This document shows, piece after piece, positions 1 to 9,700 of a DNA stretch of 58,876 nucleotides; the first letter of the stretch is position 1, and each line of letters opens with the position of its first letter. The notes below the pieces were generated by a model, which was not told the DNA's origin, did no database searches, and worked only from the letters and a program-made list of their open reading frames with translations. A program made the translations under genes and the position numbers. Location of the stretch: contig WJLZ01000140.1 in the NCBI GenBank assembly GCA_014728215.1, forward strand, positions 1 to 58,876, read 5' to 3'. This stretch comes from Chitinivibrionales bacterium. Its GTDB lineage: Bacteria; Fibrobacterota; Chitinivibrionia; Chitinivibrionales; WJKA01.

Positions 1-2541
1 GTTTTTCTTTTCAGGAATTCACTCTATTTGCTGGAACCGAACACCGAGCAGTGGGAACGGATACCACTGGCGGGTTCCGGACACGGTCGGAGCCCTTTCC
101 GATGGAATGAAGAAGGGCTTCGTGTCAAAACATTCGGCACTACCAAAACGAGCCTGAGCGGCAAAATCGGCAGGATTAAATATCCTCTGCGGTTTGGTTA
201 TCAATACGATACCCTTGGCATGCAGATCGATTCATCGAGCGGCGATACCACTTTTATTCTCGATTCTCTTGGACGGGAGGCTGCGCTTTTCGTGCCGGCG
301 TCCGTGGATATTCCCGCCGACCTGACCCTGCATACCGAGTTGCGCGGCAACCGGTACATGGACCTGTTTTTCGACAACTCACGGCGGAACAGAAAAACCA
401 GGCGGGGGCTCTCATATCGCGGCAACCGCACCGATAATATCGAAACCGTCGAAGCCGGTACTGGTGACACCAGACGTCTCTCATCGGAGCTTATCCCCCT
501 TACCCGCTATGAAGGGGGCGGCATGGCGGTCCAGAGCAGGAAGAGGCTTGCCGATCGCGATCTCCCGGTGATTACCGGTGCTGCCGGAGGCGGGTTTGCC
601 GTATCCCGGGTCAGCTGGACTACCATGGAATATTCTTCGTCGGGCATTTACCTCCTGAAAGAGGATACGGATACTGTTATGATCGTCCCGGGTTCGGTGA
701 GGATCTGGGTTGACGGTGAAGAGCTGGACAAGGGCGCTTTTCAGTTTATCGCCGAAACCGGCACGATTTCGATGCAGCGAACCGCGCGCGACATTATCGA
801 TCCTGCATCGGTTATCCTGATATCCTATGAAACAGAGACGATACCGGACGGCGATATCGAGCAACCCGAGCTGATACCCCGGAATCATTTCGGGACAACA
901 GCATACGCTGTCGGCGAGGTCGCGCCGTCCGAATGGGTCCGATTGCGCTCATCGTACCTTGCCCGCGATGATACGGCATTGACCCACACGGTTAATTTCG
1001 GGGCCCCGATAGAATATCGCTTGAAGAAAAATAAATCGGTCTTCAAATTCCATCCAGAGGGGGCCTGGAACTCTCTAAACGGCGCCGGCGCCGGACATGT
1101 TTCTTCACGAAATCGCATTGGCGGCCGGCTGGGCCTTTCTTTCGACGCCTTTCTGGTCGATACTGCATATGAATCTACCCGGCCCATGGAAAAAGGTTTC
1201 GGGCTGCTCGAAAATGCAGTCAACGCCGCAGCTGCTTTCGATTTCACCCCCGATATCACCGCCGGCTATTCCGTAAATTCCATCAATTCAAGCGGCGGCA
1301 CGCGACATCGACATGCTTTGACCGGCCATATCCACGTTCCCGGCCTCCCATTTTTCGATGTCACGGCAGCGCGCTATACCATTGACGCAAGGGATAAAAC
1401 CGACTCCCTCGCTTCTTCGGGCTTCTCCGATACTACGGCCGATTCCATGAAAAATATCGACATGCTGAAAGATAAAGTGCGTCTGACGGTCTATGAAGCC
1501 CAATCCGATTTTGTCAGTCGTTTTCTCCGTATACAAAAATTCAAATATTCTCTTTCCTATAATCATTTTCAGGGCGCCAATCGTCTTACCCGCGAAAAAA
1601 GCGCCGGTCACGGCGTCTCCGGATACGGAACAGCCACTATTACCAATTCGGTAGCGCTTACTGGTGAGGGGGCATACCGGATCTATCCGGGAACCTCGTT
1701 ATTAAGCCGTGAATGGACGCCATCACTGCAACTGTCTACTTTCAATGCCCCTCCCGGATGCGATCTAAACGGCAGGTACACCCTGGAGTTCAGGCGTTTC
1801 AGAAATTCGGCCGACACCCTCCGGATCGAACGTGAAATAATCGCTATCCTTAAACCCGGCGCCTGGTTTCCACCGCTGGGCCGGCTCTCACCCCGTACGG
1901 GCATTCGTGAAAGCGCCCGTCTCATTCCCGCTCCACAAGACAATGTGGCTGACGATATGGTAATGCTTACACATGCCGATTACCGCACCCTTTCACCGTT
2001 TTTCGGCTTCTACCTTTTTCCTTTTGACGGTTTTACGATTACCAACATGAATACCTGGACTTTCAGCGATACGGCCGACTTTTTCTCGACCGAAAATGAA
2101 GTGCAATGGTCGATGGGGCCTGCCGGACTCATGAAAACCGTGTGGGATTATTTCCTGATAAATAATGATACCGAGCAGCATGAAGGTTTTATCCGGTATG
2201 ATCGCTCGTGGCTGCCATGGCTTCGTACCAATATGGACGTGAAAGGAATGTATACGACTAAGGATTCGGGCTCCACGGGCAATGTGGGACCGCGAATAAA
2301 AATGTATGTTCGTAAACGAGACCTTTTTCTGCTAAAAGCAGTCAACACCGAAATGTCGTATGCTCCGTTGTGGCATTATGGCGGCGGATCATTCGAGCCC
2401 CATGCCGATCATTCGATTGCTTACTACCTGCGGCTTCATATCGTGCCGAATATCCATTTCGATACGCGGCATACAATAAACTGGATAAAGGGATCTTTTG
2501 GTGATTATGAAAGTGTTTTTCGAATGTCGATCTATTTTTAA
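1..2541 (+). CDS. Outer-membrane beta-barrel-like surface protein, 5' end cut by window
   Basis: The frame is open from base 1, so the N-terminus lies outside the window; the TTG at 28 is unlikely to be the true start. About 846 residues are visible, rich in alternating hydrophobic/polar stretches and aromatic residues, and the chain ends in SIYF with a terminal Phe, as outer-membrane barrels often do. Around bases 690-840 there is a unit with a VDGEEL turn, a GTISM strand and an ILISYE strand, reminiscent of the repeated beta units in very large outer-membrane proteins such as SprA; this likeness is an impression, not an alignment. No catalytic motif is seen. It is followed 33 bases later by a lipoprotein gene, suggesting co-transcription. 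Function unknown; envelope location is inferred. Confidence 0.7.
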   Translation, partial: VFLFRNSLYLLEPNTEQWERIPLAGSGHGRSPFRWNEEGLRVKTFGTTKTSLSGKIGRIKYPLRFGYQYDTLGMQIDSSSGDTTFILDSLGREAALFVPASVDIPADLTLHTELRGNRYMDLFFDNSRRNRKTRRGLSYRGNRTDNIETVEAGTGDTRRLSSELIPLTRYEGGGMAVQSRKRLADRDLPVITGAAGGGFAVSRVSWTTMEYSSSGIYLLKEDTDTVMIVPGSVRIWVDGEELDKGAFQFIAETGTISMQRTARDIIDPASVILISYETETIPDGDIEQPELIPRNHFGTTAYAVGEVAPSEWVRLRSSYLARDDTALTHTVNFGAPIEYRLKKNKSVFKFHPEGAWNSLNGAGAGHVSSRNRIGGRLGLSFDAFLVDTAYESTRPMEKGFGLLENAVNAAAAFDFTPDITAGYSVNSINSSGGTRHRHALTGHIHVPGLPFFDVTAARYTIDARDKTDSLASSGFSDTTADSMKNIDMLKDKVRLTVYEAQSDFVSRFLRIQKFKYSLSYNHFQGANRLTREKSAGHGVSGYGTATITNSVALTGEGAYRIYPGTSLLSREWTPSLQLSTFNAPPGCDLNGRYTLEFRRFRNSADTLRIEREIIAILKPGAWFPPLGRLSPRTGIRESARLIPAPQDNVADDMVMLTHADYRTLSPFFGFYLFPFDGFTITNMNTWTFSDTADFFSTENEVQWSMGPAGLMKTVWDYFLINNDTEQHEGFIRYDRSWLPWLRTNMDVKGMYTTKDSGSTGNVGPRIKMYVRKRDLFLLKAVNTEMSYAPLWHYGGGSFEPHADHSIAYYLRLHIVPNIHFDTRHTINWIKGSFGDYESVFRMSIYF

Positions 2542-2574
2542 CCAGAATCCACCCAATACGAAAGGAGATTTTTT

Positions 2575-3141
2575 ATGATTATGAAACTGTCGGTTTATGT
2601 TTCACTTTTAGTGTTCTTGTCGATAATCGCATGTAAAGTTGTCAAAGAGGAAGACAACAATAATGCGGCCGCCCTCAATGATTACAAACTGGAATCGGGG
2701 GATATTTCGCCGTGGACAAAAACCGCCGAAAAAGACTTCAGCGGTGTCGACCAGTTGGCCAATGATGCATTCAACGGCCGGGCTTATAGCTACGAGGACA
2801 ATTGGGGACTCGATATCACCGGAGCGTTCCTTCAGTCCTTTTCCGGAACAGACAACCGGGAAATAAGCGTATATTGTATCGAATTCTCCAACACCACGCA
2901 AGCACAAACCGCATTTGCCGAAGAAAAAACCGAAATGGTTAACAACGGTAATACTGCTTATGATATCAACGGGTTCGACAATACAACGGCCTCATTGTTG
3001 AAAACGGGGGGCGATTATAACTGCCTCGGTGTATTTGACCGGTTTTATGTTATTATGTTTATGTATGGTTTTCAGGAGGTCACCGATGCCCGGAGTACGG
3101 CATATTCGTTTCTCGCGTTGTACGAAAAGCGTTCCCGATAA
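2575..3141 (+). CDS. Small lipoprotein of unknown function
   Basis: This 188-residue protein begins with a hydrophobic segment ending in a lipobox (LSIIAC), so Cys20 is the likely lipidation site after Sec export. The mature part is acidic, with a short Asn-rich linker followed by about 150 residues of globular character; no family is recognised. The ATG at 2575 is preceded by a strong Shine-Dalgarno, AAAGGAG, at 2561-2567; an ATG two codons later is also possible. It sits between the barrel-like protein and the Tat-exported protein with gaps of about 30 bases on both sides, so the three probably form an operon and may act together in the envelope. Confidence 0.8.
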   Translation: MIMKLSVYVSLLVFLSIIACKVVKEEDNNNAAALNDYKLESGDISPWTKTAEKDFSGVDQLANDAFNGRAYSYEDNWGLDITGAFLQSFSGTDNREISVYCIEFSNTTQAQTAFAEEKTEMVNNGNTAYDINGFDNTTASLLKTGGDYNCLGVFDRFYVIMFMYGFQEVTDARSTAYSFLALYEKRSR

Positions 3142-3171
3142 TTTCATTAAACAAGGGAAAGGTGGTATTTG

Positions 3172-4617
3172 ATGAAAAATGGATGTCATTATTCACGACG
3201 GCGCTTCATTAAATCGACGGCGGCCGGGACCGCCGGTATAGGTCTGGCCGGTATCTCCGCCCCGGCGGCGGCAAAAACCGGCGGTTGGCAGAATGGGATG
3301 CAGATCAATCCCGATATCGATAATCTCCGGGTCGTCTGCTGCCATGACCCCGATATGGTAACCCTCGATTGCAACGATATAAGCAATTTTAATCAAATGG
3401 TTAATCAGAACACTTATGTCGACCGGGACACTATCCATGCCAATCTCGATGAGATGGCCAAGGAACTGGCTCAGGAACAAACACCGTCGACGGCGTGGGC
3501 CAAAATATTCAGGAAACCGGCAAATAAATCATGGGATGAGGTGGTCATTGCGATGAAAGTCAATTGCATAGCCGAAAACCACCCCCGCCTCGCAGTGGTC
3601 GAAAAGATATGCCTTGTTCTTGGTCCTTCGGGCCTCGGTGCGCGATACTCCAATATGATCGTGTATGACGGTAAACACAATGCGGCAGGTTTGTACACTC
3701 CGTTCGCCGGCTTAGACAACCTCCCACAGGGATATACCGGCGCATACCTTCCCGACGGGGTTGTGGTGAGCAATTACAGTTCATTGCTGGGTGGTACACA
3801 CGATGCGCCGACTCCGTCTCCCGATGAAGGCAATTATGAATGTACGAAACATATTGCCGACGGGAGAGTTGACATATTGGTCAATTTCGCGGTCAATAAA
3901 GGCCACGGTGACTCCCGGGGCGGGTGTACGCTGACTATGAAAAACCATTTCGGTACATTCACCCCGCAGCCCCACGGCCATGGCGATCTCGATTACCTGC
4001 TGGCAATTAACAAAAGCGATGCCGTTGTCGGCGGCAATCCGTCTCGTCAGCAATTATGTATTATCGACTCGCTCTGGTCGGCCAACGGCGGTCCAAGCGG
4101 GGCGCCCAATAAGAATACGCACCGTTTGATTATGGGAACATTCGGACCCGCGGTTGATTACGCAACCGTCTATAATCTCAGAAAACCGATTATGAACGAC
4201 ACTGTTACCGCACAGGCCGAAGCAGCGCTCGAACGGTTTGCCCTGGATTTCGGCTACAACGTCCAGGATTTCAATGGGATTGCCTTTTCAGATGTCACTC
4301 CGGCATCCCAGGTACGCCAAAATACCTCCCGGTTTCCGGCAGCGGGATTGCGACAATTACACTTTTCGCTCACTGGGCGATTTAAAGGAAAGGTTACCTT
4401 CTCCGTCTCTGGAAAAACCCCGGTAACCCGGATCGACATTCTCGATATTCGCGGCCGCATAATACAAACATTACCGGTTTCGCCCGATAGTTCAGTTGTG
4501 CACTGGGACGGTTTGAATCGGTATGGTAGTGATGTTGCATCGGGACGGTATATCATTGTAATCGGGGGAAATGAAGAACGGTATCAGTACCGCGTTTTGA
4601 ATCTTGCTGTCCGATAG
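3172..4617 (+). CDS. Tat-exported DUF362-like protein with C-terminal sorting tail
   Basis: The N-terminus carries a twin-arginine signal: SRRRFIKS matches the S-R-R-x-F-I-K consensus and is followed by a Gly/Ala-rich hydrophobic stretch ending near AAAK. The body (about residues 50-390) resembles DUF362 proteins in its order of strands and Gly/His-rich segments (NKGHGD, MKNHFG, HGHGDLDYL); no CxxCxxC ferredoxin motif is seen. The last 80 residues form a FlgD-Ig/type IX-like tail (IDILDIRGR, then WDGLNRYG, then ASGRYIIVI). The ATG at 3172 is preferred over the TTG at 3169 because the purine-rich AAAGGTGG lies just upstream. Tat export combined with such a tail is unusual. The substrate is unknown. 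Confidence 0.75.
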   Translation: MKNGCHYSRRRFIKSTAAGTAGIGLAGISAPAAAKTGGWQNGMQINPDIDNLRVVCCHDPDMVTLDCNDISNFNQMVNQNTYVDRDTIHANLDEMAKELAQEQTPSTAWAKIFRKPANKSWDEVVIAMKVNCIAENHPRLAVVEKICLVLGPSGLGARYSNMIVYDGKHNAAGLYTPFAGLDNLPQGYTGAYLPDGVVVSNYSSLLGGTHDAPTPSPDEGNYECTKHIADGRVDILVNFAVNKGHGDSRGGCTLTMKNHFGTFTPQPHGHGDLDYLLAINKSDAVVGGNPSRQQLCIIDSLWSANGGPSGAPNKNTHRLIMGTFGPAVDYATVYNLRKPIMNDTVTAQAEAALERFALDFGYNVQDFNGIAFSDVTPASQVRQNTSRFPAAGLRQLHFSLTGRFKGKVTFSVSGKTPVTRIDILDIRGRIIQTLPVSPDSSVVHWDGLNRYGSDVASGRYIIVIGGNEERYQYRVLNLAVR

Positions 4618-4815
4618 AGGAGGATGGGATACATGGCGTCTGAATCGAAGACAATAAAAACGCAGGCCGTGCTTTTCGATCCTGGCAGCACTTAGCTGTT
4701 TGAAGAGTATTACCGGCCTTTGCAGGGATGCGGCCGTCTCTCACACCTATAGAATCAAGGTCTCTGGAATGCGCTGTTTCAATAATCCGTCAAACGCCTG
4801 GAAACGTCAATCTTG
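4618..4815. other. Convergent intergenic region with a doubtful 20-codon ORF
   Basis: This gap separates the end of the Tat protein gene from the end of the exporter gene on the other strand. An AGGAGG-type site at about 4617-4622 lies ten bases before an ATG at 4633 that opens a 20-codon frame ending at 4695. The peptide is hydrophilic and unrecognised, and could equally be decayed sequence. No clear terminator hairpin with a T-tract is seen for either gene. Confidence 0.3.
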
Positions 4816-5601
4816 CTACCCAAATATATCCTCCCGCAACATCCCATATTCGCCAAACCCCACTCGGGTGCAGAGGGCAAGATTGAGCCAGGCGCCCAGG
4901 GCCACCGACACGAAAATCGCGACCATGATCGCCATCTGATATTTGATTGCCGTAAGGGGAGACGAGCCGCCAAGGATCTGGCCGGTCATCATGCCGGGCA
5001 GTGAGACGATTCCCATGGTGGCCATGGTGCTGATTGTGGGGGAGAGGGCGGCAGTGATCGAACGGCGGATCCAGGGGCGGATCGCCTCGGTTACTGTGGC
5101 GCCCATAAACAGGCTGCTCATGTATTCCTTGCGGTTATGCCGAATTCCCGAAAAGAACCGCTCGAGGCTGATCACATTGCCGCGCATGCAGTTGCCGAGA
5201 ATCATGCCGCCGATAGGGATAAGGTAGCGGGCATCGTACAAAGGGTCGGGGCGAAGTGCGGCGAAAACGAATACTGCAAGTACCGACAGGGTGCTGAGCG
5301 CGATGCCGCCAAGCAGCATGGGAAGTAGCTTACCGACACGTAATCCTGCAGAGCTCAGTACATTCGATGATGCAACGGTGATCATCACCAGAAGCCATGC
5401 GATATTGAGCCAGAGATTGTTGAATTCGAAAATAAATCTCAGATACAGGCCCACAAGCGCAAGCTGTAGTGACATCCGGACAATAGCAATCAGGGTCTTT
5501 CGTATCAGTCCGATTCGATACGCAGCCATTATCAGTATCGGCACTGCAAGCATTGCGTAAATAAGGGCAAGTTCCAAAAAATTCAAATCACGGGTTGTCA
5601 T
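4816..5601 (-). CDS. fetB: FetB-type (UPF0014) ABC exporter permease
   Basis: This 261-residue integral membrane protein has about six to seven hydrophobic segments and the hallmarks of the UPF0014/FetB family: a conserved central stretch with IPIGGMILGNCM, then ATVTEA, then TMGIVSLPGMMTGQILGG. Family members pair with an ATP-binding subunit; in E. coli FetAB has been linked to iron export and peroxide resistance. The ATG at 5601 overlaps the upstream ATPase stop by four bases (ATGA) and has GGAGGA just upstream, indicating translational coupling. Length matches the family. The substrate (iron or another metal) is assumed from family knowledge only. Confidence 0.9.
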   Translation of the reverse strand: MTTRDLNFLELALIYAMLAVPILIMAAYRIGLIRKTLIAIVRMSLQLALVGLYLRFIFEFNNLWLNIAWLLVMITVASSNVLSSAGLRVGKLLPMLLGGIALSTLSVLAVFVFAALRPDPLYDARYLIPIGGMILGNCMRGNVISLERFFSGIRHNRKEYMSSLFMGATVTEAIRPWIRRSITAALSPTISTMATMGIVSLPGMMTGQILGGSSPLTAIKYQMAIMVAIFVSVALGAWLNLALCTRVGFGEYGMLREDIFG

Positions 5602-6257
5602 GACTCATTCCTCCGGTTGCGGTGTACGCTTGTAATTGTTCCATGCTCCATTGTTATCACCTTGTCAAAGCGCTCCAGCCATTGCGGGTGGTGTGAGACG
5701 GCCAAAACCGTAAATTTGGGCTGAAGAAAAAGGTCGAGTACAATGCGGTTGCTGGTTTCATCGAGGGCCGAAGTGATTTCATCCACAATAAAAATGTCTT
5801 TACCGGCAAGAAGTGCACGGGCGATAGCGATCCGTTGCTTTTCTCCACCGGATACGAGCGCAGTATCGCGATCCAGGATTTCAAGCGGAAGCTTGAGCCG
5901 TTCCAGGATTTCACTGATTTGTTCGTTGGAGGGATACGCATGCTTGTTGGCCTTGAACGTAAAGGGCAGCAACAGGCCCTCACGAACGCTTCCTGTACCT
6001 AAAACCGGCTCCTGCGCAATAAAGGCGACCGCCTTGCGGACCGACGTCACGTTTTGTGCGGTTATTATTTCCCCGTTAAACAGCACGTGTCCGCTCGACG
6101 GCGCATAGGCGCCCATCAGGGTAAGCAGGATTGTCGATTTGCCTGAACCGGAGGGACCGCCGATTATCGTCTTTTCGCCGGTTTCGACAGTGAACCGTAT
6201 CTCTTTGAGTAGTATGGTATCTGAAACGTTGACTGTTACGTTGTCGAATGCAATCAA
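5598..6257 (-). CDS. fetA: FetA-type ABC transporter ATP-binding subunit
   Basis: A single ABC ATPase domain of 219 residues. Walker A is GGPSGSGKST (about residues 34-43), the Q-loop is in AFIAQEP, the signature is VSGGEKQR, Walker B is DIFIVDE followed by a D-loop TSALDE, and the switch His lies in AVSHH. It is translationally coupled to the FetB-like permease and would energise it at the inner membrane. The start is a TTG at 6257 with GAGGTG a few bases upstream; no ATG gives a better complete domain. This gene faces away from the giant vWA gene, so the region after it holds divergent promoters. Confidence 0.9.
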   Translation of the reverse strand: MIAFDNVTVNVSDTILLKEIRFTVETGEKTIIGGPSGSGKSTILLTLMGAYAPSSGHVLFNGEIITAQNVTSVRKAVAFIAQEPVLGTGSVREGLLLPFTFKANKHAYPSNEQISEILERLKLPLEILDRDTALVSGGEKQRIAIARALLAGKDIFIVDEITSALDETSNRIVLDLFLQPKFTVLAVSHHPQWLERFDKVITMEHGTITSVHRNRRNES

Positions 6258-6786
6258 TAATCACCTCGTGTGGTTTCTTCGGGAGTTGACTTCATACTAC
6301 CTGATATTCGCCGATCAGAAATATAAAAATATCAAAAAATCAGCGTTAATCAGCCAAATTGGCGTCATCGGCGTTCTATTTTGGACAGCTCTGTCCTCTT
6401 ATTATCAATTTAAAAATTTTCAGATCAGCGCGAATCCGTCGTATCCGTGTTCTATTCTTGAACAACGTGCATGAAATTAATATAGCACTATAATCCAGTG
6501 AAAGCAATTTAAAATATAAACCATAATACATAAACATGCGACCATAGGGGGAACGTATTAAGCCGGATATTCTGTTAGCAATGTAACAAAAAAGGGTGTC
6601 TCGTCAAGATCGGATAGCAAGGGGGGCTTATAATCCATATTTCCGGCGAATCCTCCTGCAGATATGATTTTATTGGTCAGGTTGATATATTTTATAGAAT
6701 ATAATCACGTTGCCGGGGGGCAGGACTGGTTGTATTCTCACTGTCTTCCTGCTTTCCCTTTGATTTCAGATAAGAAACTAGCCGCT
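6258..6786. promoter_or_regulatory. Divergent intergenic region between fetA and the vWA giant gene
   Basis: About 530 bases without a convincing gene. It should hold promoters for the exporter operon (-) and the vWA gene (+). AT-rich segments occur at 6470-6530 and 6670-6710, the latter containing a TATAAT, but no well-spaced -35/-10 pair could be assigned. A small perfect hairpin GGACA-GCTC-TGTCC lies at 6383-6396. Two related repeat copies are listed separately. No riboswitch consensus was recognised. Part of the right end (from 6664) is in frame with the vWA gene but precedes its signal peptide. Confidence 0.4.
6339..6463. repeat. Two diverged copies of an ATCAGCG...GTTCTATT repeat
   Basis: Two segments, about 6339-6385 and 6423-6463, share an ATCAGCG start, an AATC, a central GTC/GTA-TC, and a GTTCTATT end followed by TTGRACA. 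The second copy is shorter in the middle. This resembles the degenerate ATCAGCG/ATCTGTG intergenic repeats seen in many environmental bacterial genomes. No coding role is apparent. Confidence 0.45.
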
Positions 6787-9700
6787 ATGACTTTTTTGGC
6801 TCGCGTATTTCTATTACCGATACTGCCGCTCCTGCTTTTCGTTTCGACTATCCCTGCCCAAGACTCGATCTGTACCTATCAGTGGGACAATTGCACGCAT
6901 GATATCTGCCTTGACAGCACTATGATGAACGGCGCGGTCATTCAGGCGCCCGGGGATGTGACCCGGATTTCGCGGACCGGATTGCGATTGTGTCTGGAGG
7001 ATATTAGGATTCAGGCGGCGACCGATCTGATCGTTATCATGGATCTCTCCGGCAGCATGGAACCACAAGTCGCCGATATCAACGGCAATATAGGCTATCA
7101 TATCTCCGGAAGCCAGACGCCTCTCAGGGATACGACTATTGCATATCAATTTGGCACAATCAGCATTCCGGTTGTCGGGCAGCTTTACGGCGGGTGGAGG
7201 GCCGGGGATCCATTCGGCCGGCGGGCAATAGCGCTTCAGGCGGGTATCGATGAATTTGCTGCATCGGAGCATGCCGCTCAATCGACAATCGGCTATCTGG
7301 GGTTCTGCGGCCAGTTATACATAGCAGGTGAAGGACCTCTTTTTGGTGCTACACAGTATCTGGCTCCTGTGCCTCTTGATGCACAGGGTAAAGCCCTGTT
7401 TGATGTTCGGGTTGACGATCTCGAAAGGATTATCGATGCACGTAACGATGTCTGTGGAGGAACAAATTACCGGTTGCCGCTCGATACGGCTCTTGCATGG
7501 TTTTCCAACCAGACGCTGACTCCCAACGAATCCAAGGCGATTATTTTCTTTTCGGACGGGCGGGCCAAGGATGGTCCTGCGACCGCCGGGCAGATTGCTT
7601 TTCTGAACGGCAATAACCCGACCGGCGACACGATTCCGGTTTACGGTATCTTCTTAGGTGTCGGCGGCTCGGAAGGAGCGGATCTTCGGGCGCTTTCTAC
7701 CGATGCCCGCTATTACGAAATTCCCTACAATGCCCCCGACAGCCTCAGAAGCGTTGTCATGCAAATTATCGGTGAACTGGAGGCCGATTTTTCCGGCGGC
7801 TCGGTCACCGCACGCAACAACACCAACAGCATTGCCGTCAACAGCAGCGAGGTAACGGAATCATCGACACAAACCGGGATATTCGATGTCGCTTTTGATA
7901 ATATCATCGCACTCGAACCAGGTATCAACGGCATGGAGGTGACTGCAACGTTCACCTCATCGCAGGGGATCGATACTACCATACACTTTTCTTTCGCGCT
8001 CGATGTCTCGGGGGCGTCAAGCGCATGCTCGGTGTTTGTCTGCACACCGATGAGCAGGCTTGCGTTTGTCGAACCCGCCGATTCTTTGACAAACCAGGAT
8101 GGCTGGTATCGAATCAGGTTTACTACCTGGTCTTCCGATCTGACCGAAGTGACAATCTATGCACGAACCGGTAACGGGGATATCGAAGAAATTACCTTGT
8201 CGAATCCCCGTTTTCAGGGAAATGCAGCCATTTTCGAGGGTACGTATCCGTTTGTATCAGGAGCGAAAAGGGCCGAACATCAGAACGGGACCTCCGAAGC
8301 GAATTTCGATGATACGCTGTGGGTCGGATGGGAGCATCCGCATGACCATCGCGACACCGCCGGCGCATCGATGCCCGTGCGGGTTATTCCCGATGATATC
8401 CAGCTCTACAACTTTGCCGGAGCGATGCCGCCATCTGTCAATTATGCCGATCATCCCGCAATGGTCGTTTGTACCGCAGGAGTCAAATTTCCGCTTGTGG
8501 GAAAGCTCTTTGCCGGCAGTACATGGGTCGAAAAATTCGAAAATCCCGCATTCGATCATCGCTTTACCTGGGAGTATCTCAACACCGTCTCCGGGCTTGC
8601 AGGCGATACTGCGCTTGGTGTTTTGAACAGAACCATAGGCTATGTAGTCTCTTTTTACCCGAAACAGGCCCGCAAAACGGTCGATATGATCGTTTGTTTT
8701 GATAAGGATCAATATGGCGAGCTATCCGATACGGTCAGGCTTTTAATCGTTCCCGGCACACCCGATCACCTTGTCATAGAGGCATCATCCGATTCGACGG
8801 TAACAGATCTGTACGACAATAATCCGGTTGACACGATTATCATCGATGCATCCCATGTCTCTGATACCGCCTATGCGGTAGTGCGGGATATCGAGAGCAA
8901 TTATATCGGCCCGGCAGTTGGTGCATCGTGGGATGCTTTCGATACCAATGTCGTGAAAGCTACACCGGGAAACGCTTCTTCAGGAGAAGGGGTAATCACC
9001 AAAAATACCGGTGAAACCGATGAAACGTTTGTTTATGCAACCAGTGGCAACCAGTCCGATTCGGTGGTGGTTATCACGGCATCCTATTTTGTCACCGAGC
9101 TGAGGATCAAGATCGGTAGCGGGGGGCAGTTTATTGATGTCGATTCACTCTACATGCGCACCGGCAGCGGTGATACCACGCTTATCGTTGAGGGGCGTCG
9201 GTCGGACACCCGCAACTGGGTTATGGTTACCGGCGAATGGCGCTTTGACCCCACAACCGGGCAAATCCCTCTTGCAAACCAGCCATCCGGCCGTTATTCC
9301 ACATGGCAGTTCGAACCGATCGATACCGGGAGCGGGTATATAAAAGTTTCCTACGGCAATGCAGCGTCCGATTCGATTGCCTTCAGATTCGATCCGGGAT
9401 ACCCCTCCCGGGCCGAATTCAGGATTATCAGTCATCAGCCATCAGACAGTATCAAAGCGGGCGATACAGTAAGCGCTGTTATCCGCATTTCCAACGATCT
9501 CGGTCTTGTGCCGGGGGCATTCTGTTATCCGGGGCCGGGAGGCGATTCGGTTGTCTACCGGGAAGAACTCGGGCAGGGGAGTACAAGCCGTCCTGAGCCA
9601 ATTTTTATTGTCGACAGTTCCATGGGCGTTCTGAATACCGGCAACAACACCGGTAATAAAGTAGCGCAATGTTTTGAAAATGGCATTGACACAACCAAAT

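Noticed and set aside
6540-6780. Leader of the vWA gene considered as a riboswitch.
   Set aside because: G-rich tracts are present but no consensus core of any riboswitch class, nor a terminator or sequestering stem, could be recognised.
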